This document shows, in pieces, positions 50,557-60,483 of a DNA stretch of 64,000 nt (position 1 is its first letter; each line of letters begins with the position of its first letter). The notes beneath the pieces are model-generated. The model was not told the origin of the DNA and made no database searches. It worked only from the letters and a program-made list of their open reading frames with translations. The stretch covers positions 52,970 through 116,969 of the forward strand of contig NZ_CBFFRJ010000001.1 of assembly GCF_965644225.1 (NCBI RefSeq), in the 5' to 3' direction. Source of the DNA: CBFFRJ01 sp965644225 (GTDB lineage Bacteria > Pseudomonadota > Gammaproteobacteria > Enterobacterales > Enterobacteriaceae). The translations under genes were made by a program, and so were the position numbers.

Positions 50557-52405
50557 GGTTCAGGGCATTCATTGCTATAGATAAATCAACAGGTTGTAAC
50601 AGGCCCTCTGGCGGTGTTTTCACCAGGTGCGGACAAAGGCGTTCGACGTCGGTCAACAGGGTAATGGCCTGCGCCATACTCCACTGGCTATGCTCACTCG
50701 CCAGCTGGCGGGCAATCCATTGGGCTGTATTCACCGCATCAATCGTTGTCTGCTGCGCCAGGTAGCCTATCAGTTCAGGAATCAAGATTTGTAAATTTTG
50801 TTGGCGTAAGGGTAAAGGCACGCCGCGCAAGGTAATGTGCTGACCGTCAGGGACAAATTCCACCCCCATTTCCGCCAGTACTCCCTGCGCCCGTTTTAGG
50901 GTTGCACTCTCCTGCGCAGACACTTTCAGCCGCACCGGGATCAACAGCGGTTGACCAACAACCGGGCCATTTTCCGGGGAGAGCTGCCGCAGCCTTAGCC
51001 AGCGTTCAGCCACCGACAGCGCCAGCAGCATCACGTTTCCATCACGCTCCAGCAGCGCATACTCAGGCGCGACGATGGTCAGTACCCGCCCAAAGCTCTG
51101 ACTATGGGCATCCAGCGCCGGGGAGCTGCTTGTGACGTTCTCCCCGCTATGGCGACTCCCCTGCGGCGTGTCCAGCAACTGGCGGTAAAGAGCGCCCTGC
51201 TGTTTTTGATAACCCGGCTGGGCCGTTGGCCATGTGGGCGTTCGTGCAGAAGTGCCAGAGTAAGTCCCCGCCGCCGCCGAATCGCGCATCACCGAAGGTT
51301 CACGCGCCGCCGCAGGCTCAGCGAACTGGTTACGTCCTGCCGCTACCCGGTTTTCCGGAAGGGCGCGGGGCGCAACCTCTTCCGTTAGCGGCAAGGAGGC
51401 GTCGGCCTGCTGCTGCAGCACACTCAACACTCCCTGATAAATAAAGTCATGCACCAGTCGTGACTGATGAAAACGCACCTCGTGTTTTGCCGGATGCACG
51501 TTGACGTCAACCTGATGCGGATCGATCGAAAGATAGAGGACAAAAGCAGGTTGCTGATCGGCGCCCAGCTTATCTTCACAGGCCTGGCGAATGGCATGGT
51601 TAATTAGTCGATCGCGCATCATGCGGCCATTCACGTAGCAGTACTGGATCTCGGCAAAAGCCGCCGTGGTCGCCCCCGGCTCCGCCACCCAGCCGCGCAG
51701 GGCAAGATCCCCGTGCTGCCACTCTATCGCCAGCGCTTTTTCAAGAAATGCCGTGCTGCAAATCGCCCCCAGCCGCCGCTCATTCTGCCCACCCAGGGCA
51801 ACGGCACGATACTGGCGCACCATTTTGCCGTTGTGGCTAAGATTAATGGTCACATCAAAACGGGCCAGCGCAATCCGCCGCACGACTTCGTCAATATGGG
51901 CAAATTCGGTCTTTTCGGTGCGCATAAATTTGCGCCGGGCGGGGGTGTTATAGAAGAGATCCAGCACTTCCAGCGTGGTGCCAACCGGATGAGCTGCCGG
52001 TTTGACAGTCACCGCCATATCACGCCCTTCCGCATAAGCCTGCCAGGCTTCTGACTGTTCAGCAGTACGGGAGGTAAGCATCAGACGGGAAACGGAGCTG
52101 ATACTGGCTAAGGCTTCGCCGCGAAAACCGAGGCTGATGATCGCCTCCAGGTCATCCAGCGAGGCGATCTTGCTGGTGGCGTGGCGAGCCAGCGCCAGCG
52201 CCAGCTCTTCTTTATTAATCCCGCAGCCGTTATCGCGAATACGAATGAGCTTCGCGCCACCGCGTTCAATATCAATGTCGATACGGGTTGCTCCCGCATC
52301 AAGACTGTTTTCAACCAGTTCCTTCACCACCGACGCAGGGCGTTCCACCACTTCGCCCGCGGCTATTTGGTTCGCAAGCTGTGGCGGCAAAACCTGAATT
52401 GGCAT
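50549..52405 (-). CDS. mutL: DNA mismatch repair protein MutL
   Basis: This 618-aa GHKL ATPase couples MutS mismatch recognition to MutH and UvrD. ATP-site motifs are VVKELVENSLDAGAT (Glu29, Asn33), IRDNGCGI, SLGFRGEALASI and GTTLEVLDLFYNTPARRKF. A variable linker (about 335-430) precedes the C-terminal dimerisation domain. No DQHA(x)2E endonuclease motif is seen, as expected for a MutH organism. Nine bases separate it from amiB. Confidence 0.97.
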   Translation of the reverse strand: MPIQVLPPQLANQIAAGEVVERPASVVKELVENSLDAGATRIDIDIERGGAKLIRIRDNGCGINKEELALALARHATSKIASLDDLEAIISLGFRGEALASISSVSRLMLTSRTAEQSEAWQAYAEGRDMAVTVKPAAHPVGTTLEVLDLFYNTPARRKFMRTEKTEFAHIDEVVRRIALARFDVTINLSHNGKMVRQYRAVALGGQNERRLGAICSTAFLEKALAIEWQHGDLALRGWVAEPGATTAAFAEIQYCYVNGRMMRDRLINHAIRQACEDKLGADQQPAFVLYLSIDPHQVDVNVHPAKHEVRFHQSRLVHDFIYQGVLSVLQQQADASLPLTEEVAPRALPENRVAAGRNQFAEPAAAREPSVMRDSAAAGTYSGTSARTPTWPTAQPGYQKQQGALYRQLLDTPQGSRHSGENVTSSSPALDAHSQSFGRVLTIVAPEYALLERDGNVMLLALSVAERWLRLRQLSPENGPVVGQPLLIPVRLKVSAQESATLKRAQGVLAEMGVEFVPDGQHITLRGVPLPLRQQNLQILIPELIGYLAQQTTIDAVNTAQWIARQLASEHSQWSMAQAITLLTDVERLCPHLVKTPPEGLLQPVDLSIAMNALNHE

Positions 52406-52414
52406 GAATGCTCC

Positions 52415-53746
52415 TTAGTTAAACAGTCCGTGTGATGGCGTTTCTGCACTGGCCATTTGCGCCGTCCCGCCTTGCGGGGCCGACTGCAACGGGTGGGCGA
52501 GGAAGTAATTACGTAATCCGCTGTAAATCGCCTCAGCCAGCTGCTGCTGATAGTCACTGCTGGCCAGCAAACGCTCTTCGCTGTTGTTGCTGATAAACCC
52601 GGTTTCAACCAGCACCGATGGGATATCCGGCGAACGCAGCACGCCCAGACTGGCGTGTTCCGGACGACGCTTATGCAACGCGCCAATACGCGAAAGCTGA
52701 GTAATCATACTGGTCGCGACATCATAACCGACCCGCTGGGAATGGCCGAATTGCAAATCCAGCACCGCCTGGCTCAGATAAGGATCTGACTGACTGTTCG
52801 CCAGCACATCCCCCGCGCCGCCCAGCAATTCAGATTGCTTTTCGTGCTGCTCAAGCCAGCCGGCCATCTCGCTGTTCGCCCGACGATTGGACAGAACCCA
52901 GACAGAGGCCCCTGTCGCATCACGATTTGGTGCGGCGTCCGCATGGATTGAGACCAGGAAATTGGCGTTTTGTTTACGGGCCACATCAGAACGCCCCATC
53001 ACCGAAATAAAGTAATCGCCGTCGCGGGTCAGCACCGCTTTAAACATCGGATCGTCATTTAACAGGGAACGTAATTTGCGCGCCACGGAGATAGTGATGT
53101 TTTTCTCCTGGGTGCCGCCAGGCCCAATCGCTCCAGGATCCTGGCCGCCGTGTCCGGCATCAATCGCGATAATCACTTTGTCACCTGTTACCGCACGGGC
53201 CTGGGCCGCAGGGCGCACCGCCGTATTGCTGCTGGTGACACTGGTAATACGGTCGTTGTCCGATTTAAAAGGATTACGCGCAGGTTGAACGGGACGAGGG
53301 GCAACAGCAGGCGTTTCAACGCGCTGTACCACCGCTTTCGGCGGCGGAGGCGGCGGCGGAACATCGGCATCAATAGTGAAGACCACCGAGTAACCCGCGC
53401 CATTTTGCTGTTTCACCGCCCGGGTTTTGCCGTTTTGGGTAAGATCGACCACCAGCCGCAGCGACTGGCTGTCTTTCGGCGTACCGGAACGAATGCTTTT
53501 GACCAGGTTGTTGCCGCTGAACTGCAACGGCAGGCCCTGAATCACGCCGGTTTGTTTAATATCCAGCGCCACACTGCGTTTACCCTCTTGCGAGAACGCA
53601 TATTCAGGATCCCCCATAAAACTGAACGTAATACGGGCCTGCGCGTCGCCATTAGAGACCTGGATATCCGACAAACTTGCCGCATTCACGCAGGCGCTGA
53701 GTAACACCAGCGCCGCAACTAACCAACTTCTCACGCGATAAATCAT
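52415..53746 (-). CDS. amiB: N-acetylmuramoyl-L-alanine amidase AmiB
   Basis: This 443-aa protein has an N-terminal signal sequence, an AMIN domain (about 25-125), a Pro-rich linker (DADVPPPPPPPK) and an Amidase_3 catalytic domain (about 190-420). Zn ligands appear in IAIDAGHGGQDPGA and VSIHADAAP, with the catalytic Glu in SVLVETGFISN. It splits septal peptidoglycan when activated by EnvC. Its signal contains LLSAC just before the expected AxA cleavage site, a possible lipobox. Confidence 0.96.
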   Translation of the reverse strand: MIYRVRSWLVAALVLLSACVNAASLSDIQVSNGDAQARITFSFMGDPEYAFSQEGKRSVALDIKQTGVIQGLPLQFSGNNLVKSIRSGTPKDSQSLRLVVDLTQNGKTRAVKQQNGAGYSVVFTIDADVPPPPPPPKAVVQRVETPAVAPRPVQPARNPFKSDNDRITSVTSSNTAVRPAAQARAVTGDKVIIAIDAGHGGQDPGAIGPGGTQEKNITISVARKLRSLLNDDPMFKAVLTRDGDYFISVMGRSDVARKQNANFLVSIHADAAPNRDATGASVWVLSNRRANSEMAGWLEQHEKQSELLGGAGDVLANSQSDPYLSQAVLDLQFGHSQRVGYDVATSMITQLSRIGALHKRRPEHASLGVLRSPDIPSVLVETGFISNNSEERLLASSDYQQQLAEAIYSGLRNYFLAHPLQSAPQGGTAQMASAETPSHGLFN

Positions 53747-53762
53747 CCCGTCATCCCTAAGA

Positions 53763-54224
53763 TTAGCTGGCTAAACGCGCCAGTAATGAATCGCCAGATG
53801 AGGATACAGCAGTAATGCGTGCCTCACGCTCCTGCGCCTGATAATCAATATGGATTTCGACATCCGGGTCAGGCAGTACACCCGCGCCTTGTTGCGGCCA
53901 CTCGACCAGGCAAATCGCGTCGTTGGCAAAATAGTCGCGGATCCCCATAAATTCCAGCTCCTCAGGATCCGCAAGGCGGTACAGGTCGAAGTGATAGACG
54001 TTTACACCGTCCAGCGTGTAGGGTTCGACCAGTGTGTAAGTGGGACTTTTTACGTTGCCTTTATGGCCGAGCGCCTGTAAAAAGCCGCGGCTAAAGGTGG
54101 TTTTACCTGCCCCAAGGTCGCCGTACAGATAAATCACGGTTGCGCCATGGCAAGCCTGCGCCATACGTTGACCCAAATCCAGGGTCGCTTGCTCGTCAGG
54201 TAAAGGAATTACTTGGTTCATCAT
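53763..54224 (-). CDS. tsaE: tRNA t6A37 ATPase TsaE
   Basis: This 153-aa essential ATPase works with TsaB and TsaD to make t6A37 on ANN-decoding tRNAs. The P-loop YLYGDLGAGKTTFSRGF and VKSPTYTLVEPY are conserved, and DLYRLADPEELEFMG carries the Asp/Glu pair. Its ATG overlaps the nnr stop by 4 bases; amiB follows after 16 bases. Confidence 0.97.
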   Translation of the reverse strand: MMNQVIPLPDEQATLDLGQRMAQACHGATVIYLYGDLGAGKTTFSRGFLQALGHKGNVKSPTYTLVEPYTLDGVNVYHFDLYRLADPEELEFMGIRDYFANDAICLVEWPQQGAGVLPDPDVEIHIDYQAQEREARITAVSSSGDSLLARLAS

Positions 54225-55741
54225 TCTGTATCACTAACATCCGGGTTAACTACACGCACCAGCGTGGAAAAAAGATCGGTCGCCAGCATACCCCGCATAC
54301 CCTGCTTTGCTGCCAGCACATCAGCCGCCGCACCATGCGCAAGCGCACCGGCACAGGCCGCGTCGTACAGAGAATGTTTCTGGCCGAGCAACGCCCCAAT
54401 AATGCCGGTAAGGACATCTCCCATGCCAGCACTGGCCATACCAGCATTGCCAGCATCGATAATGCTCGTCTGGCCATTTTCGTCGCTCACCAGGGTTCCC
54501 GCCCCTTTCAGTACGACAACGCCTGCGTAACGTTTTAGCAGACGTTGCGCAGAAAGTAAGCGATCACTTTCAATTTCTGCAACTGAACAGTTGAGCAGGC
54601 GGGCTGCCTCGCCGGGATGCGGCGTCAGAATGCGATTGTGACGTTTATCGGGATTGATTGCCAGAAGGTTCAACGCGTCCGCATCCCAGAGCATCGGTTT
54701 ACGGAAATTCTCCACTTTGCGCAGGGCGTTTTTCCCCCACTCCTGTTGCCCAAGACCTGGCCCAATCACCAGCACATCGGCCCATTCGAGGCTATCGTCC
54801 AGCGAGTCAGCGGTGAGCTCATGGACCATCAGTTCAGGGCGCGCAGTCACAATCGGCGCAATGTTTTCCTGACGGGTTAAGACCCGCACCAGTCCGGCCC
54901 CGGCACGGAGTGCGGCTTCGCCCGCCATGCGGATAGCTCCCGCAGTGCCATGATCGCCGCCGATAATCACGACCCGCCCGTGGGAGCCTTTGTGCGATGT
55001 CGGGCGGCGGGGAAGAAACCACCGGGAGAGCCAGCTGCTGTCAACACGAGTGAGTGAAGTCTGCTGGCCTGCCAGCCAGTTATCCAGCCCCAGCGCGTGG
55101 TGATGAAGAGAGCCGGTGACATCGCGCGCCTTGCCGGTTAACAGGCCGGGCTTAAGCGCTATGAAGGTCACGGTATGTTCAGCGTTGATGACCGCGCCGG
55201 GCGTGGCGCCCGTTTGGGCAATCAGTCCCGAAGGGATATCCAGCGCCAGAACGGGCGCTGAATGCGCATTGGCCTGAAGAATAAGTACTGCGACGTTTTC
55301 TCTCGGGGCTGCGCGTATCCCGGTGCCCAACAGGCCATCAATAATAAGATCAACAGCATCAGGCCAGACGATATCAGCGGCATGAATAACACCGCCTGCG
55401 GCCAGCCAGGCTTCGCGCGCCGTCCTTGCCTCTTCCGGCAGCGGTTTGTCGCTGTCAATCGCCAGTAAGGTAACGTTAATGCCCGCCCCTGCCGCCAGCC
55501 GGGCAACGACGTAACCATCGCCCCCGTTATTACCATGCCCGCACAGTACCAGCCAGAGCCGGGCCTGCGGGTAACAGGTTTGCGCCACATCGAAGGCGGC
55601 CTGCCCCGCACGCTGCATGAGTTCATACAGCGTAATCCCCAGGCAGTCAGCGGCCTCTTTTTCTGCCCGTCGCAGTTCATCCGCAGGCCAGATGGAGTGT
55701 GGTATACTTGCTGCGTTTTTCTTCATTGTATGGTCCGTCAT
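54221..55741 (-). CDS. nnr: Bifunctional NAD(P)HX epimerase/dehydratase Nnr
   Basis: This 506-aa repair enzyme has an N-terminal YjeF epimerase domain (about 15-225, with LVLCGHGNNGGDGYVVARLA). A C-terminal ADP-dependent NAD(P)HX dehydratase domain (about 235-500) follows, with VVIIGGDHGTAGAIRMAGEA, VIGPGLGQ and DAGNAGMASAGMGDVLTGI. It restores damaged hydrated NAD(P)H. I use ATG 55741 (MTDHTMKKN). This start codon overlaps the queG start on the opposite strand by 2 bases. Confidence 0.95.
   Translation of the reverse strand: MTDHTMKKNAASIPHSIWPADELRRAEKEAADCLGITLYELMQRAGQAAFDVAQTCYPQARLWLVLCGHGNNGGDGYVVARLAAGAGINVTLLAIDSDKPLPEEARTAREAWLAAGGVIHAADIVWPDAVDLIIDGLLGTGIRAAPRENVAVLILQANAHSAPVLALDIPSGLIAQTGATPGAVINAEHTVTFIALKPGLLTGKARDVTGSLHHHALGLDNWLAGQQTSLTRVDSSWLSRWFLPRRPTSHKGSHGRVVIIGGDHGTAGAIRMAGEAALRAGAGLVRVLTRQENIAPIVTARPELMVHELTADSLDDSLEWADVLVIGPGLGQQEWGKNALRKVENFRKPMLWDADALNLLAINPDKRHNRILTPHPGEAARLLNCSVAEIESDRLLSAQRLLKRYAGVVVLKGAGTLVSDENGQTSIIDAGNAGMASAGMGDVLTGIIGALLGQKHSLYDAACAGALAHGAAADVLAAKQGMRGMLATDLFSTLVRVVNPDVSDTE
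55703..55708 (+). promoter_or_regulatory. -10 box of queG inside nnr
   Basis: TATACT lies 31 bases before the queG ATG, inside the first codons of nnr on the other strand. I see no good -35 at the usual distance. The promoter of each of these divergent genes must lie within the other. Confidence 0.45.
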
Positions 55742-56879
55742 GTCAGAGCCCCTCGATCTCAATCAATTAGCGCAAAGCATCAAACAGTGGGGCACTGAAC
55801 TGGGGTTTCAGCAGGTCGGGATAGCTGACACCGACCTTTCTGCCAGCGAGCCTGCATTGCAGGCATGGCTGGACAAGCAATACCATGGCGAAATGGAGTG
55901 GATGGCGCGTCACGGTATGATGCGTGCCCGCCCACACGAACTTCTGCCCGGCACCTTGCGGGTGATAAGCGTGAGAATGAATTATCTGCCCGCTAATGCC
56001 GCTTTCGCCAGCACGCTAAAAAACCCGGCGATGGGCTACGTCAGCCGCTACGCGTTGGGTCGCGATTATCATAAGCTGCTGCGTAATCGCTTAAAGCAAC
56101 TCGGCGAAAAACTTCAGCAGCAATGCGCCTCGCTGAATTTTAGACCTTTTGTCGACTCTGCGCCCATTCTTGAACGCCCGCTGGCTGAAAAAGCCGGGCT
56201 TGGCTGGACAGGTAAGCACTCACTTATCCTCAATCGCGACGCCGGGTCGTTCTTTTTCCTCGGCGAGTTGCTGATTGATTTACCCCTTCCCGTTGATAAG
56301 CCGGTGGAAGAAGCCTGTGGTCGCTGCGTGGCCTGCCTCACCATTTGCCCGACAGGCGCCATCGTCGAACCCTATACCGTTGATGCCAGGCGCTGCATCT
56401 CCTACCTCACCATTGAGCTGGAAGGCGCCATTCCGCCGGAATTTCGTCCCCTGATTGGCAACCGCATCTATGGCTGTGATGATTGTCAGCTTATCTGTCC
56501 CTGGAACCGTTTTTCACAATTAACGGATGAAGCCGACTTCAGCCCGCGCAAAGCGCTGCACGCCCCGGAGCTGACAGCGCTCTTTGCCTGGAGTGAAAGT
56601 TACTTTTTAAAAGTGACGGAAGGCTCGGCGATACGCCGTATCGGCCATTTACGCTGGCTGAGAAATATTGCCGTTGCACTGGGTAATGCGCCCTGGGATG
56701 CAGCCAATATTGAGGCCCTGGAACAACGCAAAGGTGAGCACCCACTTCTCGATGAGCACATAGACTGGGCGATTGCGCAGCAAATTGATAAACGCAATGC
56801 CTGCGTTATTGAGGTGCAAATGCCGAAGAAACAACGTCTGGTGAGGGTGATTGAAAAAGGACTGCCGCGTGATGCCTGA
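55740..56879 (+). CDS. queG: Epoxyqueuosine reductase QueG
   Basis: This 379-aa cobalamin- and Fe-S-dependent enzyme reduces epoxyqueuosine to queuosine in tRNA, its last biosynthetic step. Two [4Fe-4S] clusters are visible: CGRCVACLTICPTGA (about 190-205) and GCDDCQLICPWN (about 243-255). A HEAT-like C-terminal region binds tRNA. The ATG at 55740 (MSEPLDLNQLAQ) matches E. coli; the open frame upstream lies antisense in nnr. Confidence 0.96.
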   Translation: MSEPLDLNQLAQSIKQWGTELGFQQVGIADTDLSASEPALQAWLDKQYHGEMEWMARHGMMRARPHELLPGTLRVISVRMNYLPANAAFASTLKNPAMGYVSRYALGRDYHKLLRNRLKQLGEKLQQQCASLNFRPFVDSAPILERPLAEKAGLGWTGKHSLILNRDAGSFFFLGELLIDLPLPVDKPVEEACGRCVACLTICPTGAIVEPYTVDARRCISYLTIELEGAIPPEFRPLIGNRIYGCDDCQLICPWNRFSQLTDEADFSPRKALHAPELTALFAWSESYFLKVTEGSAIRRIGHLRWLRNIAVALGNAPWDAANIEALEQRKGEHPLLDEHIDWAIAQQIDKRNACVIEVQMPKKQRLVRVIEKGLPRDA

Positions 56880-57147
56880 GTCGTCCACAGCGTGTGTATA
56901 AAATTAAAAACACATTGCGATTCAACGCGAACAAAATCGTCAAGAGATCGTATTAACAATTTGAAATCTTAATTTTGTTATAAATTTCATACAATTACAT
57001 TGGGATTATTCATCAGACGAAGTAATTCATCGCTTTCTGACATTCGATGGATCTGTGGATAAGTCTGTTCACAATAATTTTGAATAGCGAAAAGAATCGT
57101 CCTCAGCCTGCAATTACGCTGTGGATAATTTGGAAGATAAGTAAATC

Positions 57148-57223
<76 letters not shown>

Positions 57224-57259
57224 TTGGGTGGTGCGTATCTTGCGATACTTTTCAAATTT

Positions 57260-57335
<76 letters not shown>

Positions 57336-57410
57336 ATAATCTCAAACTGCAATTTGCTGCGCTTCGGCGGCGGTCTGCAATCTTCCGATCAGGATGGTGC
57401 ATTCAAATTT

Positions 57411-57486
<76 letters not shown>

Positions 57487-57543
57487 AAACATCATTTTTC
57501 TTGCTGTCGTGCTTTCACATTTCTGTGTCTTCACGGGAGGCGC

Positions 57544-57571
57544 ATTATACGAGAATTCCTTTCTCCTGCAA
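57544..57571 (-). promoter_or_regulatory. Promoter of the tRNA-Gly operon
   Basis: On the minus strand TTGCAG (57566-57571), a 16-base spacer and the consensus TATAAT (57544-57549) are followed by a GC-rich discriminator (GCGCCTCCC). An A-rich stretch lies upstream like an UP element. The discriminator is typical of stringently controlled stable-RNA promoters. Confidence 0.85.
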
Positions 57572-57650
57572 GCCCCCTAAAACCGTTTTTTTTAATTTTT
57601 CGTTCAAATGCTGGTTTTATCAGCAAAGTGTACGATTTAGCGGCAATCCA

Positions 57651-57686
57651 CCAAAAACCAGACCGGGCAGCGTCTTACCGCCCGGT
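57651..57686 (-). terminator. Terminator of orn
   Basis: ACCGGGC (57662-57668) pairs with GCCCGGT (57680-57686). On the minus strand it is followed by CTGGTTTTTGG. It ends 12 bases after the orn stop. Confidence 0.75.
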
Positions 57687-57697
57687 AACCGGCAGCG

Positions 57698-58243
57698 TTA
57701 AAGCTTAATAAAATGTTCGCGATAGTAAGACAGCTCCGCCACCGATTCACGAATATCGTCCATTGCCTGATGGGTGCCCTGCTTTTTAAAACCATCGAGA
57801 ATTTCAGGCTTCCAGCGACGCGCCAGCTCTTTCAGGGTACTGACATCCAGATAGCGGTAATGGAAATACGCCTCGAGTTCCGGCATATACTTAAACAGGA
57901 AACGGCGGTCCTGACCAATACTGTTGCCGCAAATTGGCGATTTCCCGGCAGGAACCCACTGTTTGAGGAACTCAATCGTCGCCAGTTCAGCGGCACGGTC
58001 ATCCTGCTTACTTGCCTTCACACGTTCCACAAGGCCACTATCGGTATGGGTGCGGACGTTCCAGTCATCCATCAGCGCCAGCTGTTCATCTGACTGATGC
58101 ACCGCAATCGTCGGCCCTTCAGCGAGGATATTCAGATTCGCGTCGGTCACCAGCGTCGCGATCTCAATAATGCGATCGTGCGTGGGATCCAGGCCAGTCA
58201 TCTCCAGATCAATCCAAATGAGGTTCTTTTCATCAGCACTCAT
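57698..58243 (-). CDS. orn: Oligoribonuclease
   Basis: This 181-aa DEDDh exonuclease degrades di- to short oligoribonucleotides, including pGpG from c-di-GMP turnover. Catalytic residues are in LIWIDLEMTGLDP (Asp, Glu), GNSIGQDRRFLFKYMP (Asp) and HQAMDDIRESV (His, Asp). The ATG at 58243 (MSADEKNLIW) matches E. coli; four upstream codons are rejected. It is divergent from rsgA. Confidence 0.97.
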   Translation of the reverse strand: MSADEKNLIWIDLEMTGLDPTHDRIIEIATLVTDANLNILAEGPTIAVHQSDEQLALMDDWNVRTHTDSGLVERVKASKQDDRAAELATIEFLKQWVPAGKSPICGNSIGQDRRFLFKYMPELEAYFHYRYLDVSTLKELARRWKPEILDGFKKQGTHQAMDDIRESVAELSYYREHFIKL

Positions 58244-58348
58244 GCTATTTTCCACCCTTCTCGCGTCATACCAGCGTGACTATATTCATCTAAAATAGCG
58301 TGTATCATAAAGGTTTTGCCCTTTCAGGGCGACCAGGAGCCAGCTCGA

Positions 58349-59401
58349 TTGAGTAAAAATAAACTCTCCAAAGGCCAGCAGCGCCGTGTAAATGCAAACC
58401 ATGAGCGTAGGTTAAAAACCTCTGCGGAGAAAAAAGATTTTGACGACAACCTGTTCGGTGACACCGCCGAAGGCATTGTGATAAGCCGTTTTGGCATGCA
58501 TGCCGACGTAGAATCCGCCGAAGGAAGCGTTCACCGCTGCAACATTCGCCGCACCATTCGTTCTCTGGTCACGGGCGATCGTGTCGTCTGGCGTCCGGGT
58601 AAAGAAGCGGCTGAAGGCGTGACGGTAAAAGGTATTGTCGAAGCGGTGCATGAACGCACATCCGTTCTGACTCGTCCGGATTTTTATGATGGCGTGAAGC
58701 CGATTGCCGCAAATATCAATCAGATAGTGATCGTCTCCGCCATCCTGCCTGAGCTGTCACTGAACATTATCGATCGCTACCTTGTCGCCTGCGAGACCCT
58801 GGACGTCGAACCGCTGATCGTGTTGAACAAAATCGATCTGCTGGATGACGAGGGTATGGCTTTCGTTAATGAGCAGATGGCGATTTATCGCAAAATTGGT
58901 TATCGCGTATTGCTGGTGTCCAGCCATAAACAAGATGGTCTGAAGCCGCTTGAAGAGGCATTAACAGGCCGAATCAGTATCTTTGCCGGGCAATCCGGGG
59001 TGGGTAAATCCAGCCTGCTGAATAACCTGCTCGGCTTGCAGAACGAGATCCTCACCAATGAGGTTTCTGATAACTCAGGTCTGGGTCAGCACACCACTAC
59101 CGCGTCGCGGCTGTACCATTTCCCGCACGGCGGCGATGTGATTGACTCCCCCGGAGTACGCGAATTTGGTCTCTGGCACCTCGAGCCGGAACAAATCACC
59201 CACGGATTTGTCGAATTCCATGACTATTTAGGTCACTGCAAATACCGTGACTGCAAACACGCGAATGATCCAGGCTGTGCGCTTCGCGAAGCGGTTGGTA
59301 AAGGTGAGATTTCTGAGATCCGCTTTGAAAATTATCACCGTATTCTGGAAAGCATGGCGCAGGTAAAAACGCGTAAAAACTTTTCTGATACCGATAGCTG
59401 A
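58349..59401 (+). CDS. rsgA: Ribosome small-subunit biogenesis GTPase RsgA
   Basis: This 350-aa protein has an N-terminal OB fold and a circularly permuted GTPase domain: NKID (G4) comes before GQSGVGKSS (G1) and DSPGVREF (G3). A C-terminal Zn site CKYRDCKHANDPGC completes it. It checks 30S maturation. The start is TTG (LSKNKLSKGQQRR), with AGGAG 9 bases upstream, and gives exactly the E. coli length. Confidence 0.96.
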   Translation: MSKNKLSKGQQRRVNANHERRLKTSAEKKDFDDNLFGDTAEGIVISRFGMHADVESAEGSVHRCNIRRTIRSLVTGDRVVWRPGKEAAEGVTVKGIVEAVHERTSVLTRPDFYDGVKPIAANINQIVIVSAILPELSLNIIDRYLVACETLDVEPLIVLNKIDLLDDEGMAFVNEQMAIYRKIGYRVLLVSSHKQDGLKPLEEALTGRISIFAGQSGVGKSSLLNNLLGLQNEILTNEVSDNSGLGQHTTTASRLYHFPHGGDVIDSPGVREFGLWHLEPEQITHGFVEFHDYLGHCKYRDCKHANDPGCALREAVGKGEISEIRFENYHRILESMAQVKTRKNFSDTDS

Positions 59402-59497
59402 CTAATAAGCTAAGCATCGCCAGAATAGTCCCCTTTTTTATGGATCTGGTGAATAATCCCGGATCAGGAACGACAAAAAAATGGCCTGGAGGCTATC

Positions 59498-60466
59498 TTG
59501 TTAAACTCATTTAAACTTTCGCTTCAATACATTCTGCCCAAACTGTGGCTCACTCGCCTGGCGGGTTGGGGCGCAAGCAAGCGTGCAGGCTGGCTGACCA
59601 AACTGGTCATCGATCTGTTCGTGAAGTATTACAAGGTCGACATGCAGGAAGCCCAAAAGCCGGACACGGCCAGCTACCGCACATTCAACGACTTTTTCGT
59701 GCGTCCCCTGCGCGAGGATGTGCGCCCGCAGAACACCGATCCCAACGTGCTGGTGATGCCTGCTGATGGTGTTATCAGTCAGTTAGGTAAAATCGATAAC
59801 GACAAACTGTTGCAGGCCAAAGGCCATTATTTCAGCCTCGAAGCCCTGCTGGCAGGCAACTATCTGATGGCGGATCTGTTCCGTAACGGCTCCTTCGCCA
59901 CCACCTATTTGTCACCGCGTGATTACCACCGTGTGCATATGCCGTGCAACGGTATCCTGCGCGAGATGATCTATGTGCCGGGCGATCTGTTCTCGGTGAA
60001 CCATCTGACCGCGCAAAACGTACCGAACCTGTTTGCCCGTAACGAACGCGTCATTTGCCTGTTTGATACGGAATTTGGTCCCATGGCGCAGATTCTGGTC
60101 GGCGCCACCATTGTGGGCAGCATTGAAACCGTTTGGGCAGGCACCGTCACCCCGCCGCGCGAAGGGATTATCAAGCGCTGGACCTGGCCTGCTGGTGAAA
60201 ACGATGGCGCGGTGGCCCAGCTGAAAGGCCAGGAGATGGGTCGTTTCAAGCTGGGTTCAACCGTTATCAACCTGTTTGCTGCGGATAAAGTGCAGCTGGT
60301 TGAACATCTGCAAAATCTGTCGGTGACCAAAATCGGCGAGCCGCTGGCAACCTCCACGCAGACGCTGGTGACCCCGGAGACCAACCCGACAGAGCTGCCA
60401 GAAGAAGAACAAGCGGTAGAACACGAAGCCAGCCCGCTGGTTGACGATAAAAAAGACGAAGTTTAA
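59498..60466 (+). CDS. psd: Phosphatidylserine decarboxylase proenzyme
   Basis: This 322-aa inner-membrane enzyme converts phosphatidylserine to phosphatidylethanolamine. Self-cleavage in LGST between Gly253 and Ser254 creates the pyruvoyl group. The catalytic Asp90 (PADGVISQ) and His147 (HRVHMPCNG) are in place. The start is TTG, with GGAGG 6 bases upstream, as in E. coli. mscM follows after 17 bases, so they form an operon. Confidence 0.97.
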   Translation: MLNSFKLSLQYILPKLWLTRLAGWGASKRAGWLTKLVIDLFVKYYKVDMQEAQKPDTASYRTFNDFFVRPLREDVRPQNTDPNVLVMPADGVISQLGKIDNDKLLQAKGHYFSLEALLAGNYLMADLFRNGSFATTYLSPRDYHRVHMPCNGILREMIYVPGDLFSVNHLTAQNVPNLFARNERVICLFDTEFGPMAQILVGATIVGSIETVWAGTVTPPREGIIKRWTWPAGENDGAVAQLKGQEMGRFKLGSTVINLFAADKVQLVEHLQNLSVTKIGEPLATSTQTLVTPETNPTELPEEEQAVEHEASPLVDDKKDEV

Positions 60467-60483
60467 CCAAAAGGTACGCTGCT

